The notes beneath the pieces were generated by a model. It did no database searches. It was given only the letters and a program-made list of their open reading frames with translations, and was not told the DNA's origin. A stretch of 64,000 nt of DNA from Acetispira formosa (nom. nud.) (lineage in GTDB: Bacteria; Desulfobacterota; Desulfarculia; Adiutricales; Adiutricaceae): positions 558,001-622,000 of the forward strand of contig CP026657.1 of NCBI GenBank assembly GCA_023525915.1, in the 5' to 3' direction. The position numbers were made by a program, and so were the translations under genes. Shown one piece after another: positions 36,062-43,330 of the stretch. Each line of letters opens with the position of its first letter. Within the stretch, counting starts at the first letter, position 1.

Positions 36062-37552
36062 CTAGCTTATTAATAAATCCGGCATCTTCGCTTTCGGCCG
36101 CACAGCCGCCAGCATGCCGCCAAACATAACGGCGGCCAGAATCAGGACAGCCATAAAAGCCTTGTCAAACGATTCCCTGGCCAGATAAATCAGGGTGCCG
36201 GCCGCATCAGGGGCCAGGCGTTCTGAAGCCAGAACTGCTGCGTCCAGGCTGTCATAAACCGCTCTGAGAGATGACAGCTCCTGTGGCAGAACCAGGGTGG
36301 CGGAATAGACGGCGGTAAGAATGCTGCCGAAAACGGTTATGCCCATAACCCCGCCCAGTTCATAAGAGACCTCTTCTATGGAGGCGGCCATACCGGCCCG
36401 GTTGACCGAGGCGCGGCTCATAATGGCACTGGAGGCGGCAGCCATGCAGGCCCCGATACCAAACCCCAAAGCGGCCATTCCGGCGGCCTGAACCAAACCG
36501 CCGCTGTGGCGGGACATCAGAATAGCCACCAATCCCAAAATAGTCAGGCTCAAGGTGCCGTTCAGCAACCTGCCGAGACCAATACGCGGCAAAAGCCAGC
36601 CCGCCACCGGCCCGCCTATGAAGGCGGCCAGAGGTATAGGTAAAATGGTCAGTCCGGCCTGTAAAGGCGACAGCCCCAGAACCAACTGCAATCGCTGGCT
36701 GATGGCCAGTTCCACCCCGACCATAGCCACGCTGGCCAAAAGGGCCACAATCACACCGTTGAAAAAAATCCTGTCTTTGAACAGTGAGAAATCTATCAGG
36801 GGGATTGGCGTACGTCTCTGAACCCGGACAAAGCAGGTCAGGGCCGCCGCCCCCACAATCAGAGAGGCGGCGGCCGCCGCATATGAGGCCTCGGGTTTAC
36901 TGATTTCCTTAATGGCATAGGTCAACCCCACCAACCCGACGGTGATCAACAGCGAACTGGAAAGGGACCAGGACTGTTCGGCATTGGGGCGGCTGGGAGC
37001 CAGAATCAGGCCGCAGCTTATCAGAGCCGCCAGCACAATGGGCACATTAATGAGAAACACTGAACCCCACCAGAAATATTCCAGCAAAAATCCCCCGATG
37101 ACCGGGCCGAGCGCTCCGCCGCCTGAAGCCATAGCGCTCCAGATCCCCAAGGCCAGGGTTCGTTCCCTGATATCGGAAAATGTCAGGCGGATGATAGAAA
37201 GCGTGGCCGGCATCATCATGGCCGCTCCCAGGCCCAGAACCACCCTGGCCATGATCAGCCTCTGCGGATTGGGGGCAAAAGCGGCCAGGGACGAGGCCAG
37301 GCCGAAAACGATCAGACCGGCCATCAGCATCTTTTTATGGCCCAGCCTGTCCCCCAGGGTTCCAAAACCAGGCAGAAGTCCGGCCACCACCAGGGTATAG
37401 GCATTGATAATCCACAGCTTCTGAGCGGCGCTGGCCCCAAGGTCATGGGTCAGGCGCGGCAGGGCGGTGTAGAGAACGGTCATGTCGACCGAAATCAGAA
37501 ACAGAGCGCAGGAAACTATGGCCAGTATGCACCACCTGTTTTCCCTGAACAT
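36062..37552 (-). CDS. MFS multidrug efflux transporter (DHA2, QacA/SmvA type)
   Basis: Proton-driven exporter of cationic or lipophilic drugs in the inner membrane, 496 aa with about 14 hydrophobic segments, the DHA2 count. Features: membrane-embedded aspartate in FLISVDMTVLYTALPRL (motif D1), motif A as GTLGDRLGHKKML, motif C-like GGGALGPVIGGFLLEY. It resembles the QacA/SmvA/LfrA group. It is divergent from a BmrR-like regulator gene, and a MerR-type promoter points at it, which supports drug-inducible efflux. Its 5' leader is long (about 170 nt) and can fold. Confidence 0.9.
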   Translation of the reverse strand: MFRENRWCILAIVSCALFLISVDMTVLYTALPRLTHDLGASAAQKLWIINAYTLVVAGLLPGFGTLGDRLGHKKMLMAGLIVFGLASSLAAFAPNPQRLIMARVVLGLGAAMMMPATLSIIRLTFSDIRERTLALGIWSAMASGGGALGPVIGGFLLEYFWWGSVFLINVPIVLAALISCGLILAPSRPNAEQSWSLSSSLLITVGLVGLTYAIKEISKPEASYAAAAASLIVGAAALTCFVRVQRRTPIPLIDFSLFKDRIFFNGVIVALLASVAMVGVELAISQRLQLVLGLSPLQAGLTILPIPLAAFIGGPVAGWLLPRIGLGRLLNGTLSLTILGLVAILMSRHSGGLVQAAGMAALGFGIGACMAAASSAIMSRASVNRAGMAASIEEVSYELGGVMGITVFGSILTAVYSATLVLPQELSSLRAVYDSLDAAVLASERLAPDAAGTLIYLARESFDKAFMAVLILAAVMFGGMLAAVRPKAKMPDLLIS

Positions 37553-37598
37553 AATAAAACCTCTCGTGCGTAGTCCGCACTGGATTGGGTCTGGACGA

Positions 37599-37683
37599 CG
37601 GTTTCCAGAAATTGTAAATCCGACTATTGGTTTGGTACGGGGCTGACGCGGTCGAGACTCGCTGCAATTTTAGACGGAAACCG
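37599..37683 (-). promoter_or_regulatory. Inverted repeat in the efflux gene leader
   Basis: CGGTTTCC and GGAAACCG (37599-37606 / 37676-37683) pair, with an inner AAATTG / CAATTT (37609-37614 / 37665-37670), giving a two-part stem in the predicted 5' untranslated region of the efflux gene. Whether it regulates translation is unknown. Confidence 0.35.
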
Positions 37684-37732
37684 CCTTTTTAAAAATTGCA
37701 CAGGACTTGCGGCCTGTCATGCCAATGTGCAT

Positions 37733-37763
37733 AATATAAAGTATAGTGTTACACCATAGTCAA
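37733..37763 (-). promoter_or_regulatory. MerR-type promoter and operator for the efflux gene
   Basis: On the minus strand, -35 TTGACT (37763-37758) and -10 TATATT (37738-37733) are separated by 19 bp instead of 17. The spacer carries a near-perfect dyad TATGGTGT-A-ACACTATA. A 19-bp spacer with a central dyad is the hallmark of promoters activated by DNA distortion by MerR/BmrR proteins. It points to the exporter; the regulator gene lies 31 bp away on the other strand. Confidence 0.8.
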
Positions 37764-37793
37764 GTAAAATTTTGAAGAGGATTTAGGTAACTT

Positions 37794-38612
37794 GTGGAAA
37801 AGAAGAAATACCTGACCACCGGGCAGTTCGCCAAGATGTGCGGCACTACCAAGGATACGCTTTTTCATTATGACCGGGAAGGAATACTGAAGCCCAAATT
37901 AGTCTCGGCCAACGGCTATCGCCGCTATCAGGCCGAGCAGTTTTTCGAATTCGACCTCATATGCGTTTTAAAGGACGCCGGGAGCTCTTTGGAAGACATC
38001 AGGGGCTACATGTCCGGCTATGATGCTGAACACCTTTTGACCATCCTGGATGAAAAAACCAGGGATTTGGAAAATCAACAGCGGAGGGTGGCCAAGCGCC
38101 TCCAGACAATCAAACATATATCGAAAGTCACCAGATCAGCCCTGGTCGATAATTATGGTGAAATCAGCATTGAAGAGCATGAGATGGAATATCTTCTGGC
38201 CGAAGAACTGGAGCTGACCAAAGGTCAGGAGATAAGCTGGGACGAAACAGCCCTTTATATGAGCCGTCACTTCAACCACTGTGAAGAGGCCGGGGTGTCC
38301 ACTATTTTTCCTGTGGGCGGGATTATTCCTCTGGGGCATCTCCAAAACGGCATTTTTACTGAAAGCCATTTTTTCAGCACCATAGATCATTGGCGGGAAA
38401 ACAGCCTGATTAAACCGGCCGGAAGGTATGCTGTCTTCATCCACAAGGGAAGCTATGATAATTTAATGGCGGCCATGCCCCATTATCTGGCGGAAATCAG
38501 AAAGCGCGGGCTTGATATCAACGGACCGGCCTACCTTTATGCCCTTTTAAGTTATCTGGCTTCAAGCCTTGAAGAAAATGACGTTCATAAGGTGGCCGTA
38601 AAGATCGAGTGA
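37794..38612 (+). CDS. MerR-family regulator, BmrR-like with effector-binding domain
   Basis: Transcription activator of 272 aa starting at a GTG (37794). N-terminal MerR DNA-binding domain: YLTTGQFAKMCGTTKDTLFHYDREGILKP, then NGYRRYQAEQFFEFDLICVL (helix-turn-helix and wing). A coiled dimer helix follows at about residues 80-120. The C-terminal half (about 125-272) looks like the GyrI/BmrR effector-binding fold that holds hydrophobic drugs. It is divergent from a DHA2 exporter with a 19-bp-spacer promoter between, matching the usual regulator-pump pair. It probably also represses its own transcription. Confidence 0.9.
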   Translation: MEKKKYLTTGQFAKMCGTTKDTLFHYDREGILKPKLVSANGYRRYQAEQFFEFDLICVLKDAGSSLEDIRGYMSGYDAEHLLTILDEKTRDLENQQRRVAKRLQTIKHISKVTRSALVDNYGEISIEEHEMEYLLAEELELTKGQEISWDETALYMSRHFNHCEEAGVSTIFPVGGIIPLGHLQNGIFTESHFFSTIDHWRENSLIKPAGRYAVFIHKGSYDNLMAAMPHYLAEIRKRGLDINGPAYLYALLSYLASSLEENDVHKVAVKIE

Positions 38613-38622
38613 GTCTTTAATC

Positions 38623-38676
38623 GCGTGCGGATTACGGGCTGAACCCGCGTATCCGTTCGGCCCGTAATCCGCACGC
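38623..38676 (+). terminator. Long perfect hairpin after the MerR gene
   Basis: 17-bp perfect arms GCGTGCGGATTACGGGC / GCCCGTAATCCGCACGC around a 20-nt loop, 10 bp past the stop. No T-run follows on the plus strand. It could be a terminator-like end, or a relative of the R1 hairpins: GTCTTTA occurs just outside the left arm, but the loop differs. Confidence 0.5.
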
Positions 38677-38705
38677 AATCATCGACTGCCCGCTCCAGAT
38701 TGGTT

Positions 38706-38870
38706 TCAGCAGACACCTGACCCGGAAATTCGGCCAATTAGCTGACCGGCTTCGTCAAGGCGGGCGGAAATATCCAGGCTTGCACTGGACCTGAAGGCCA
38801 AATCAGCCACGGCCAAACGGCCAAGGAGTTCGCCTATGACCTGGTGGCTATAGCTATAAGAACGAGAGAA
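38706..38870 (-). pseudogene. Possible coding remnant overlapping the end of the methyltransferase gene
   Basis: A 54-codon open frame on the minus strand, ending at 38706, reads SYSHQVIGELLGRLAVADLA followed by a charged helical tail (SLDISARLDEAGQLIGRIS). Codon choice (GGC, CTC, GCC, GTG, GAT) is like the real genes. It has no start codon and opens just after an in-frame stop inside the methyltransferase gene. It may be the tail of a truncated gene or the original C-terminus of the methyltransferase after a frameshift. Confidence 0.3.
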
Positions 38871-39538
38871 TCAGCGGCCAGGGGCCGTCCGTCATAGCCG
38901 CCGAAAAACTGGGCCGCCCCGAACCCCACACTCATGGCCTCTAAAAGCGCGGCGCGCCTTAATGGGTGGAGGATGATATCGTTATCATAAGAGTCACCGC
39001 CCTTAATCTCCAGATGGGTACGGAAATGGAGAGCCCCCGCCTCCCAGTCGTAATGGCGGCTGAAGGTTGTGTGTTCTGTATCAATCAAGGGCAGCTCACT
39101 CAAACCGGAATCTATAATGCAGTCATAATTCAGAATCTGTATGGCCAGCACGGCCCCCGGTTTCAAAATCGCGGCCGCGTCCGTGAAAAAAGTGTTTACC
39201 AAAGGCGGCTCAAGGTGCACCAGGGTGTTGCCAAGGCAGATGAGCCCGTCAAAAGGGGCTCCAGCCAAGCGGCTGATTTCGGTCATGTTGCCGACCTGAT
39301 AGGTTATGCCCTCAGCCGGGTGATAGGTATCTGCCAGCCTGATCATGTCCGGGTCCAGATCAAGGCCCAGAATTCTTCGGCCAGGCTCAGCCAGAAGCTC
39401 GGTCTTGTTGCCCGTCCCGCAGCCTACATCCAGAATATTGCGGCAGTCTGTTAAGCGGGACCGTAAAAAATCCATTTCTCCAGGTCCGACAGCGAAGATT
39501 TCATCATAGTAACGGCTAAGTTCCTGATAAAAACTCAT
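38834..39538 (-). CDS. SAM-dependent methyltransferase
   Basis: 234-aa class I methyltransferase. The start is ATG 39538 with AGAGG six bases upstream; the frame runs on to 39622 but without a ribosome site. Motif I is ILDVGCGTGNKTELLAE, motif II acidic GLDLDPDM, then FDGLICLGNTLVHL and ILKPGAVLAIQILNYD. The CLGNTLxHL pattern is typical of glycine/sarcosine-type small-molecule methyltransferases, but the substrate cannot be fixed. The C-terminus stops at a TAG directly in front of another protein-like frame, so a frameshift or truncation is possible. Confidence 0.82.
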   Translation of the reverse strand: MSFYQELSRYYDEIFAVGPGEMDFLRSRLTDCRNILDVGCGTGNKTELLAEPGRRILGLDLDPDMIRLADTYHPAEGITYQVGNMTEISRLAGAPFDGLICLGNTLVHLEPPLVNTFFTDAAAILKPGAVLAIQILNYDCIIDSGLSELPLIDTEHTTFSRHYDWEAGALHFRTHLEIKGGDSYDNDIILHPLRRAALLEAMSVGFGAAQFFGGYDGRPLAADSLVLIAIATRS

Positions 39539-39708
39539 TTCTACCTCTGTGTGTGGTTTGACCGGACTATGTCCAATGGCGGTTTCCCGGTAATTGTCAG
39601 CGCCTGTTACCGGGTGGGTCAATGAGGCGACGATTTCTAGTCACCGGCAATGAATTCAACACATCAATATATAATGATAATCAATTGATTATCCGGTTGA
39701 TTAATACA

Positions 39709-40476
39709 TCACATATCATCATTGCCGGAACGGCGGCGGTCGCGTCTGGTCTGATTCTTCCAATCAGGCGCGTCGCCGTGTTTGCCTTTTTTCTTGCCCT
39801 TATGTACTTCCGGCTCTGGAGCGTGAATATGGAAAGAGCCTGGCAAATCTGCCCGTTTTTCAACCTTCTCTTTAGGCCGGCGGGTGGGCGGCTCTTCCTC
39901 CTTGGGCGGGACGGGCGGGCCGGAAAGATACTTGGCTTCCACAAATCTGGTCAGCCAAAGATGTTCCGAATATGGTTCAAACTCGGCCGCGCCCTTCCGG
40001 GCCGGGCCGGTCTGAATGCTGACCAGCACCGGAGTGGGTGATATTCTTTTGCCCACTTTCAGGGCCTGCTCTTTATCGGCCCATAAAAGGGCCACGGTTT
40101 CCCCGGTTTTGGGGTGAAGGCCCTTTTCGCTGATCACTGGCCAGGCAGCTGGTTTGAGGGCGAAATACAAAATTTTAGGAATTTCGTGAACCGCCGGGGC
40201 TTCCGGCGGTAAGGAGGCCAGTTCCGGTTTGAGACGTATCCGGCCCTCTTCCGCTTCGAACATTGACTGACCGCCCGGCTGATTGACATACATCATAATC
40301 TGCCCTTCCCGCACCCCCCGACAGCCGTCTTCGTCATGGAGAGCCGACAGGAGGGATTTCATGGCAACGAATCCACCTTCATCGGGGTAGAGACCAAATT
40401 CATCGGGTCTGACTCCGAGAATATATTTGAGCAGTTTTTCCAGACTATCCTGCTTCTGAAGGTTTTTTTTTGACAT
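39709..40476 (-). CDS. Divergent RNA 2'-phosphotransferase (KptA/Tpt1)-like protein
   Basis: 255 aa from the ATG at 40476 (GAGGTG four bases upstream). The first ~185 residues follow the KptA/Tpt1 plan: LEKLLKYILGVRPDEFGLYPDEGGFVAMKSLLSAL (winged-helix part), FEAEEGRIRL, then an ADP-ribosyltransferase-like half ending VSIQT...LWLTRFVEAKYLSGPPVP. Several canonical residues are changed: the LLRH pair is LLKY (17-18), QGHS after RIR is absent, and the YHGT motif reads YFAL (about 104-107). True KptA removes the 2'-phosphate from tRNA splice junctions using NAD; this protein may be inactive or act on another substrate. A basic, disordered C-terminal tail (about 190-255) with KKKGKHG and RRDRRRSG looks RNA-binding. 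The assignment rests on motif order read by eye. Confidence 0.55.
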   Translation of the reverse strand: MSKKNLQKQDSLEKLLKYILGVRPDEFGLYPDEGGFVAMKSLLSALHDEDGCRGVREGQIMMYVNQPGGQSMFEAEEGRIRLKPELASLPPEAPAVHEIPKILYFALKPAAWPVISEKGLHPKTGETVALLWADKEQALKVGKRISPTPVLVSIQTGPARKGAAEFEPYSEHLWLTRFVEAKYLSGPPVPPKEEEPPTRRPKEKVEKRADLPGSFHIHAPEPEVHKGKKKGKHGDAPDWKNQTRRDRRRSGNDDM

Positions 40477-40512
40477 CGAGCACCTCAAAAATGTTATAAA
40501 GTGGTGGAGCGT

Positions 40513-40600
40513 CAGGGCAGAGTCCTGACCCACCATGGCAGAACCCTGGCCCCACCAGGGCAGAGCCCTGGACCCACCAGGGCAGAGCCCTGGACCCAAC
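40513..40600. repeat. Four tandem 22-bp units with a palindromic core
   Basis: Units at 40513, 40535, 40557 and 40579; the last two are AGGGCAGAGCCCTGGACCCA plus CC or AC. Each unit contains the palindrome CAGGGCAGAGCCCTG or a variant, so the array can form several alternative hairpins. It lies in the 335-bp gap upstream of two divergent genes, 36 bp before the KptA-like start. GC-rich direct and inverted repeats continue to about 40800 (GGGCCCTGCCCGGGGGATCC). No gene is seen in the gap. Confidence 0.8.
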
Positions 40601-40811
40601 TCCGATGAAACGTTTTCGACCAGACCAGATTTACGGCCGGGAAGTTTCGTTATATAATCAATCGCCGACAAGCCGCCATAATAGCCCAAGGGGGCAGCAT
40701 TCTTAATACGATGATGGCCGCCAAAACCAGTGATTACTGGAAAAAGTCACCCAGACATGGGGTCCGGGCCCTGCCCGGGGGATCCGGGCCTGCCCGGCCG
40801 GTGGAGGTAAA

Positions 40812-41963
40812 ATGTTTGAAAAATTTGCTATGATCGAGGATCAAAAAGAGCGCCTCGAAATTTACAACATATTAAAATTTAACCTCACGGCCTGCCTGCG
40901 TCTGGCCGAATTTATGGCCCTGGCCGTGCTCATATCCGGTCTGGGCTGGTTTATCGGAACAGAATCGACCCGCCTGATTACCCCGGAGGCGGGCCCCTGG
41001 GCTTCGGCTGGAGTATCCATAGCCCTGATGATACTTATTTTCGCCCTGCTCCGTCTACCTTTTTTATTGGCCATAGGCCGCCTTCACGCCGCATTCGGTC
41101 TCGACCCGCGCTCAGGTTCCTGCCGCCTGAAAGAATTGTTTGGCCTGGGGATGCGCAGAGGGCTGGTGGCCTGGGCGGTTTCGATGCTCCTGTATGGCGC
41201 GCTTATTCGCCTTGACCTTTGGTATTGGACTATTCTGGCTCTGGCCACGGGGGCGGTGCTGGTGGCGCTGAATTCATTTATGCCGCGCCTGGTTACCCCG
41301 GAAAAACTGCGCCCCCTGCGGGACGGCGACCTGACCCCGGCCCTGTTGAATCAGATTGAACGCTGGACGCCCAAAACCGGACTTTCCAGCAATGATATTT
41401 TCGTTTCCACTACCTTCAGCCCGGAATTGACTTTTCCCCGCCTGGAGGGCGTTGGCCCCACCACTAAACTGATCGTTAATGAGAAAGCCCTGTCTTCGTT
41501 TCCGCCCCGCGAACTATCCATCCTGGTGGTGACCGGCATTATGGACGCTCTGATAAAGGGGCCGCTGAAATTCATGCTCCTGCGCTTCTGTTCGCTGGCT
41601 GTGGCCGTTCCCCTGGCCGCGATACTTATCAGCACGGTGGGGGCTTCCATCTGGGCCTATCCGTTAATGAACAACCCTGTCCTGATAACCCTGGTCTGGG
41701 CGGCGGCCTGGGTGGGGTTGATCATCTCTGATTTCACCATCCGCCTCACCAGCCGGGGCATGTCCGCTCAATTGGCCGCCGCCGCCACCATGGTGATGAA
41801 GGATGAAACCTCACTTGATGCCGCCCTGTCCACCATGGCTAAAAAAAACCTGGAGGAAGAGTCTCCGGCTTCCTGGCGCGAACTTTTCCGCCCTCAATAC
41901 AGCCATCAAGCTTTTATGAAGCGAGCCAGGTATCACCAGCACATGTCTAAATTCACTGAATAA
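40812..41963 (+). CDS. Membrane protein related to M48/Ste24 peptidases, zinc motif lost
   Basis: 383 aa, start ATG 40812 with GGAGGTAAA directly upstream. Four or five hydrophobic segments (about 33-50, 67-92, 117-155, 252-285, 290-310) surround a soluble loop. The loop NDIFVSTTFSPELTFPRLEG, then GPTTKLIVNEKALSSFPPRELSILVV, matches the M48 region that leads into the catalytic helix. In M48 enzymes AHExxH follows; here the place reads TGIMD (241-245), and the later SRxxE..AD stretch is SRGMSAQL. Both zinc-ligand motifs are missing, so it should not be a metalloprotease. It ends in a hairpin terminator lying inside the convergent MFS gene. It could be a chaperone-like or regulatory pseudoenzyme. 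Homology is inferred from pattern, not from a search. Confidence 0.6.
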   Translation: MFEKFAMIEDQKERLEIYNILKFNLTACLRLAEFMALAVLISGLGWFIGTESTRLITPEAGPWASAGVSIALMILIFALLRLPFLLAIGRLHAAFGLDPRSGSCRLKELFGLGMRRGLVAWAVSMLLYGALIRLDLWYWTILALATGAVLVALNSFMPRLVTPEKLRPLRDGDLTPALLNQIERWTPKTGLSSNDIFVSTTFSPELTFPRLEGVGPTTKLIVNEKALSSFPPRELSILVVTGIMDALIKGPLKFMLLRFCSLAVAVPLAAILISTVGASIWAYPLMNNPVLITLVWAAAWVGLIISDFTIRLTSRGMSAQLAAAATMVMKDETSLDAALSTMAKKNLEEESPASWRELFRPQYSHQAFMKRARYHQHMSKFTE

Positions 41964-42011
41964 TTACAATATATAAAGGGATACGGCTGGTGAGGCTGTA
42001 TTTATCCGATA

Positions 42012-43181
42012 TCAACGGCCGGGCGCGGCTTCATCGCCCGGCCGCTTTATTTTAATGAAGCTGGTCATCAAGAGGGAGGCTGAGGCAAAACAAGCCCCCA
42101 TGATGAAGGGAATGCGATAGTCAACCATCCACATCAGGCCTCCCACGAAAGGCACAGCCACGGCCGCGATGTGGTTGACCGTCACGCCCATGGCCATGCT
42201 GGGGGCGATGTCGCAGCTGTCGGCGATTTTTTGAAAATATGTTCTGATGGAAACCGTGAAGCAGAACAGGAGTTGGTCCACCACATAGAGCATGGCGGCC
42301 AGCCAGGCGTAATCACAGAAAACGTAAGCCAGGCAGACGGCCACCACTACAATATACTTTATAGTCAGGAGCTTGCGTTCTCCCACCGCGTTAATGGCCA
42401 GCCCGATATATGGGTTGAGGAGCCAATTGATGAGGTTATTCAGGAGCAACAGGAGGCTCATTTCCCCAAGGGTGAAATGGAAGCGCTCCACCAGGAGGAA
42501 GATGGCGAAGACATTGAAAATCTGTCGTCTGGCCCCTGAAAGCATGGTCAGCACGTAGAACAGCCAATAGCGGCCATTAAGCACCATGCCGCGCTTTTGT
42601 GGCGGCAGGCCGGTGGAGGGGGGCCGGTTGAAGAAAGACCAGATTGAGGCGATGACGGCCATTGAACCGGCTATAGCGAACAGAATGCGGTAATCCGCCC
42701 GTCCGGCCAGGGCCAGAATTAAAAGACCCATGAGAAAACTTCCGGCCGCGGTCATGGAGCGTAGCCGACTGATGACCAAAGGCGCTTCGTGGGTATTGAA
42801 ATACTGGAGAGTGAGAGACTGGTTGGTGGCTTCAAAATAATGGAAACCGAAAGACAGAATTAGTGTCCAGACGATTTGTCCCTCAAAGGTCGGAAACCAG
42901 CCGGTAGAGATCACGCCAAGCCCGCAGACCATAATGGCCCAGGACGTGAGGGTGGTCTCGCGCATGAACAGCAACAGGGCGATGACCCCTATTGACAGGA
43001 GGCCTGGAACTTCACGGATGGACTGGACTATACCGTTCTGCTGGCCGTTGAGGCCGGCCACTTCCACCGCGAAGTTGGTGTAAAGGGCGTTCCAGCCCAG
43101 AAAGGCGGCCGCCTGGGCAAAAGTCAGAACCGTCAGATAGGTGTAAATGGGACGTGATTTGATTTCCTGAATTGAAGACAA
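42012..43181 (-). CDS. MFS transporter, function unknown
   Basis: 389 aa with about 12 hydrophobic segments, major facilitator type. The TTG at 43181 is preferred because AAAGG lies seven bases upstream; the TTG at 43187 is too close. It has RLRSMTAAGSFLMGLLILAL and a second half beginning YWLFYVLTMLSGARRQIFNVFAIFLL. Motif A is weak, so the subfamily is not clear; the substrate is unknown. It is downstream of slt in the same direction, 150 bp away, with a set of small palindromes between. Its last codons overlap the terminator of the convergent M48-like gene. Confidence 0.75.
   Translation of the reverse strand: MSSIQEIKSRPIYTYLTVLTFAQAAAFLGWNALYTNFAVEVAGLNGQQNGIVQSIREVPGLLSIGVIALLLFMRETTLTSWAIMVCGLGVISTGWFPTFEGQIVWTLILSFGFHYFEATNQSLTLQYFNTHEAPLVISRLRSMTAAGSFLMGLLILALAGRADYRILFAIAGSMAVIASIWSFFNRPPSTGLPPQKRGMVLNGRYWLFYVLTMLSGARRQIFNVFAIFLLVERFHFTLGEMSLLLLLNNLINWLLNPYIGLAINAVGERKLLTIKYIVVVAVCLAYVFCDYAWLAAMLYVVDQLLFCFTVSIRTYFQKIADSCDIAPSMAMGVTVNHIAAVAVPFVGGLMWMVDYRIPFIMGACFASASLLMTSFIKIKRPGDEAAPGR
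42016..42053 (+). terminator. Terminator of the M48-like gene, inside the MFS coding end
   Basis: Perfect 10-bp stem CGGCCGGGCG / CGCCCGGCCG with a 9-nt loop, followed by CTTTATTTT on the plus strand. It encodes the last residues (RPGDEAAPGR) of the convergent MFS gene on the other strand, so one sequence serves both. Confidence 0.8.
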
Positions 43182-43206
43182 TTTCAAACCTTTAATTAAA
43201 AGGGAT

Positions 43207-43276
43207 GCGGCCTCTGGGCCGCGTGATTAAAGGACTTGGCCTGAAGGGCCAACCAAAGGGTTCCACCCTCTGGTGG
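43207..43276. repeat. Three short palindromes between slt and the MFS gene
   Basis: GCGGCC-TCT-GGGCCGC (43207-43222), TTGGCC-TGAA-GGGCCAA (43236-43252) and CCACC-CTC-TGGTGG (43263-43276) follow one another. They may slow or end transcription between slt and the MFS gene, or protect the slt message. No T-runs are present. Confidence 0.45.
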
Positions 43277-43330
43277 CTCTTGCAAAGGTCCAGTTCTTAA
43301 ATGGCTCCGCCAGAAGCCGTTACTTCACGC

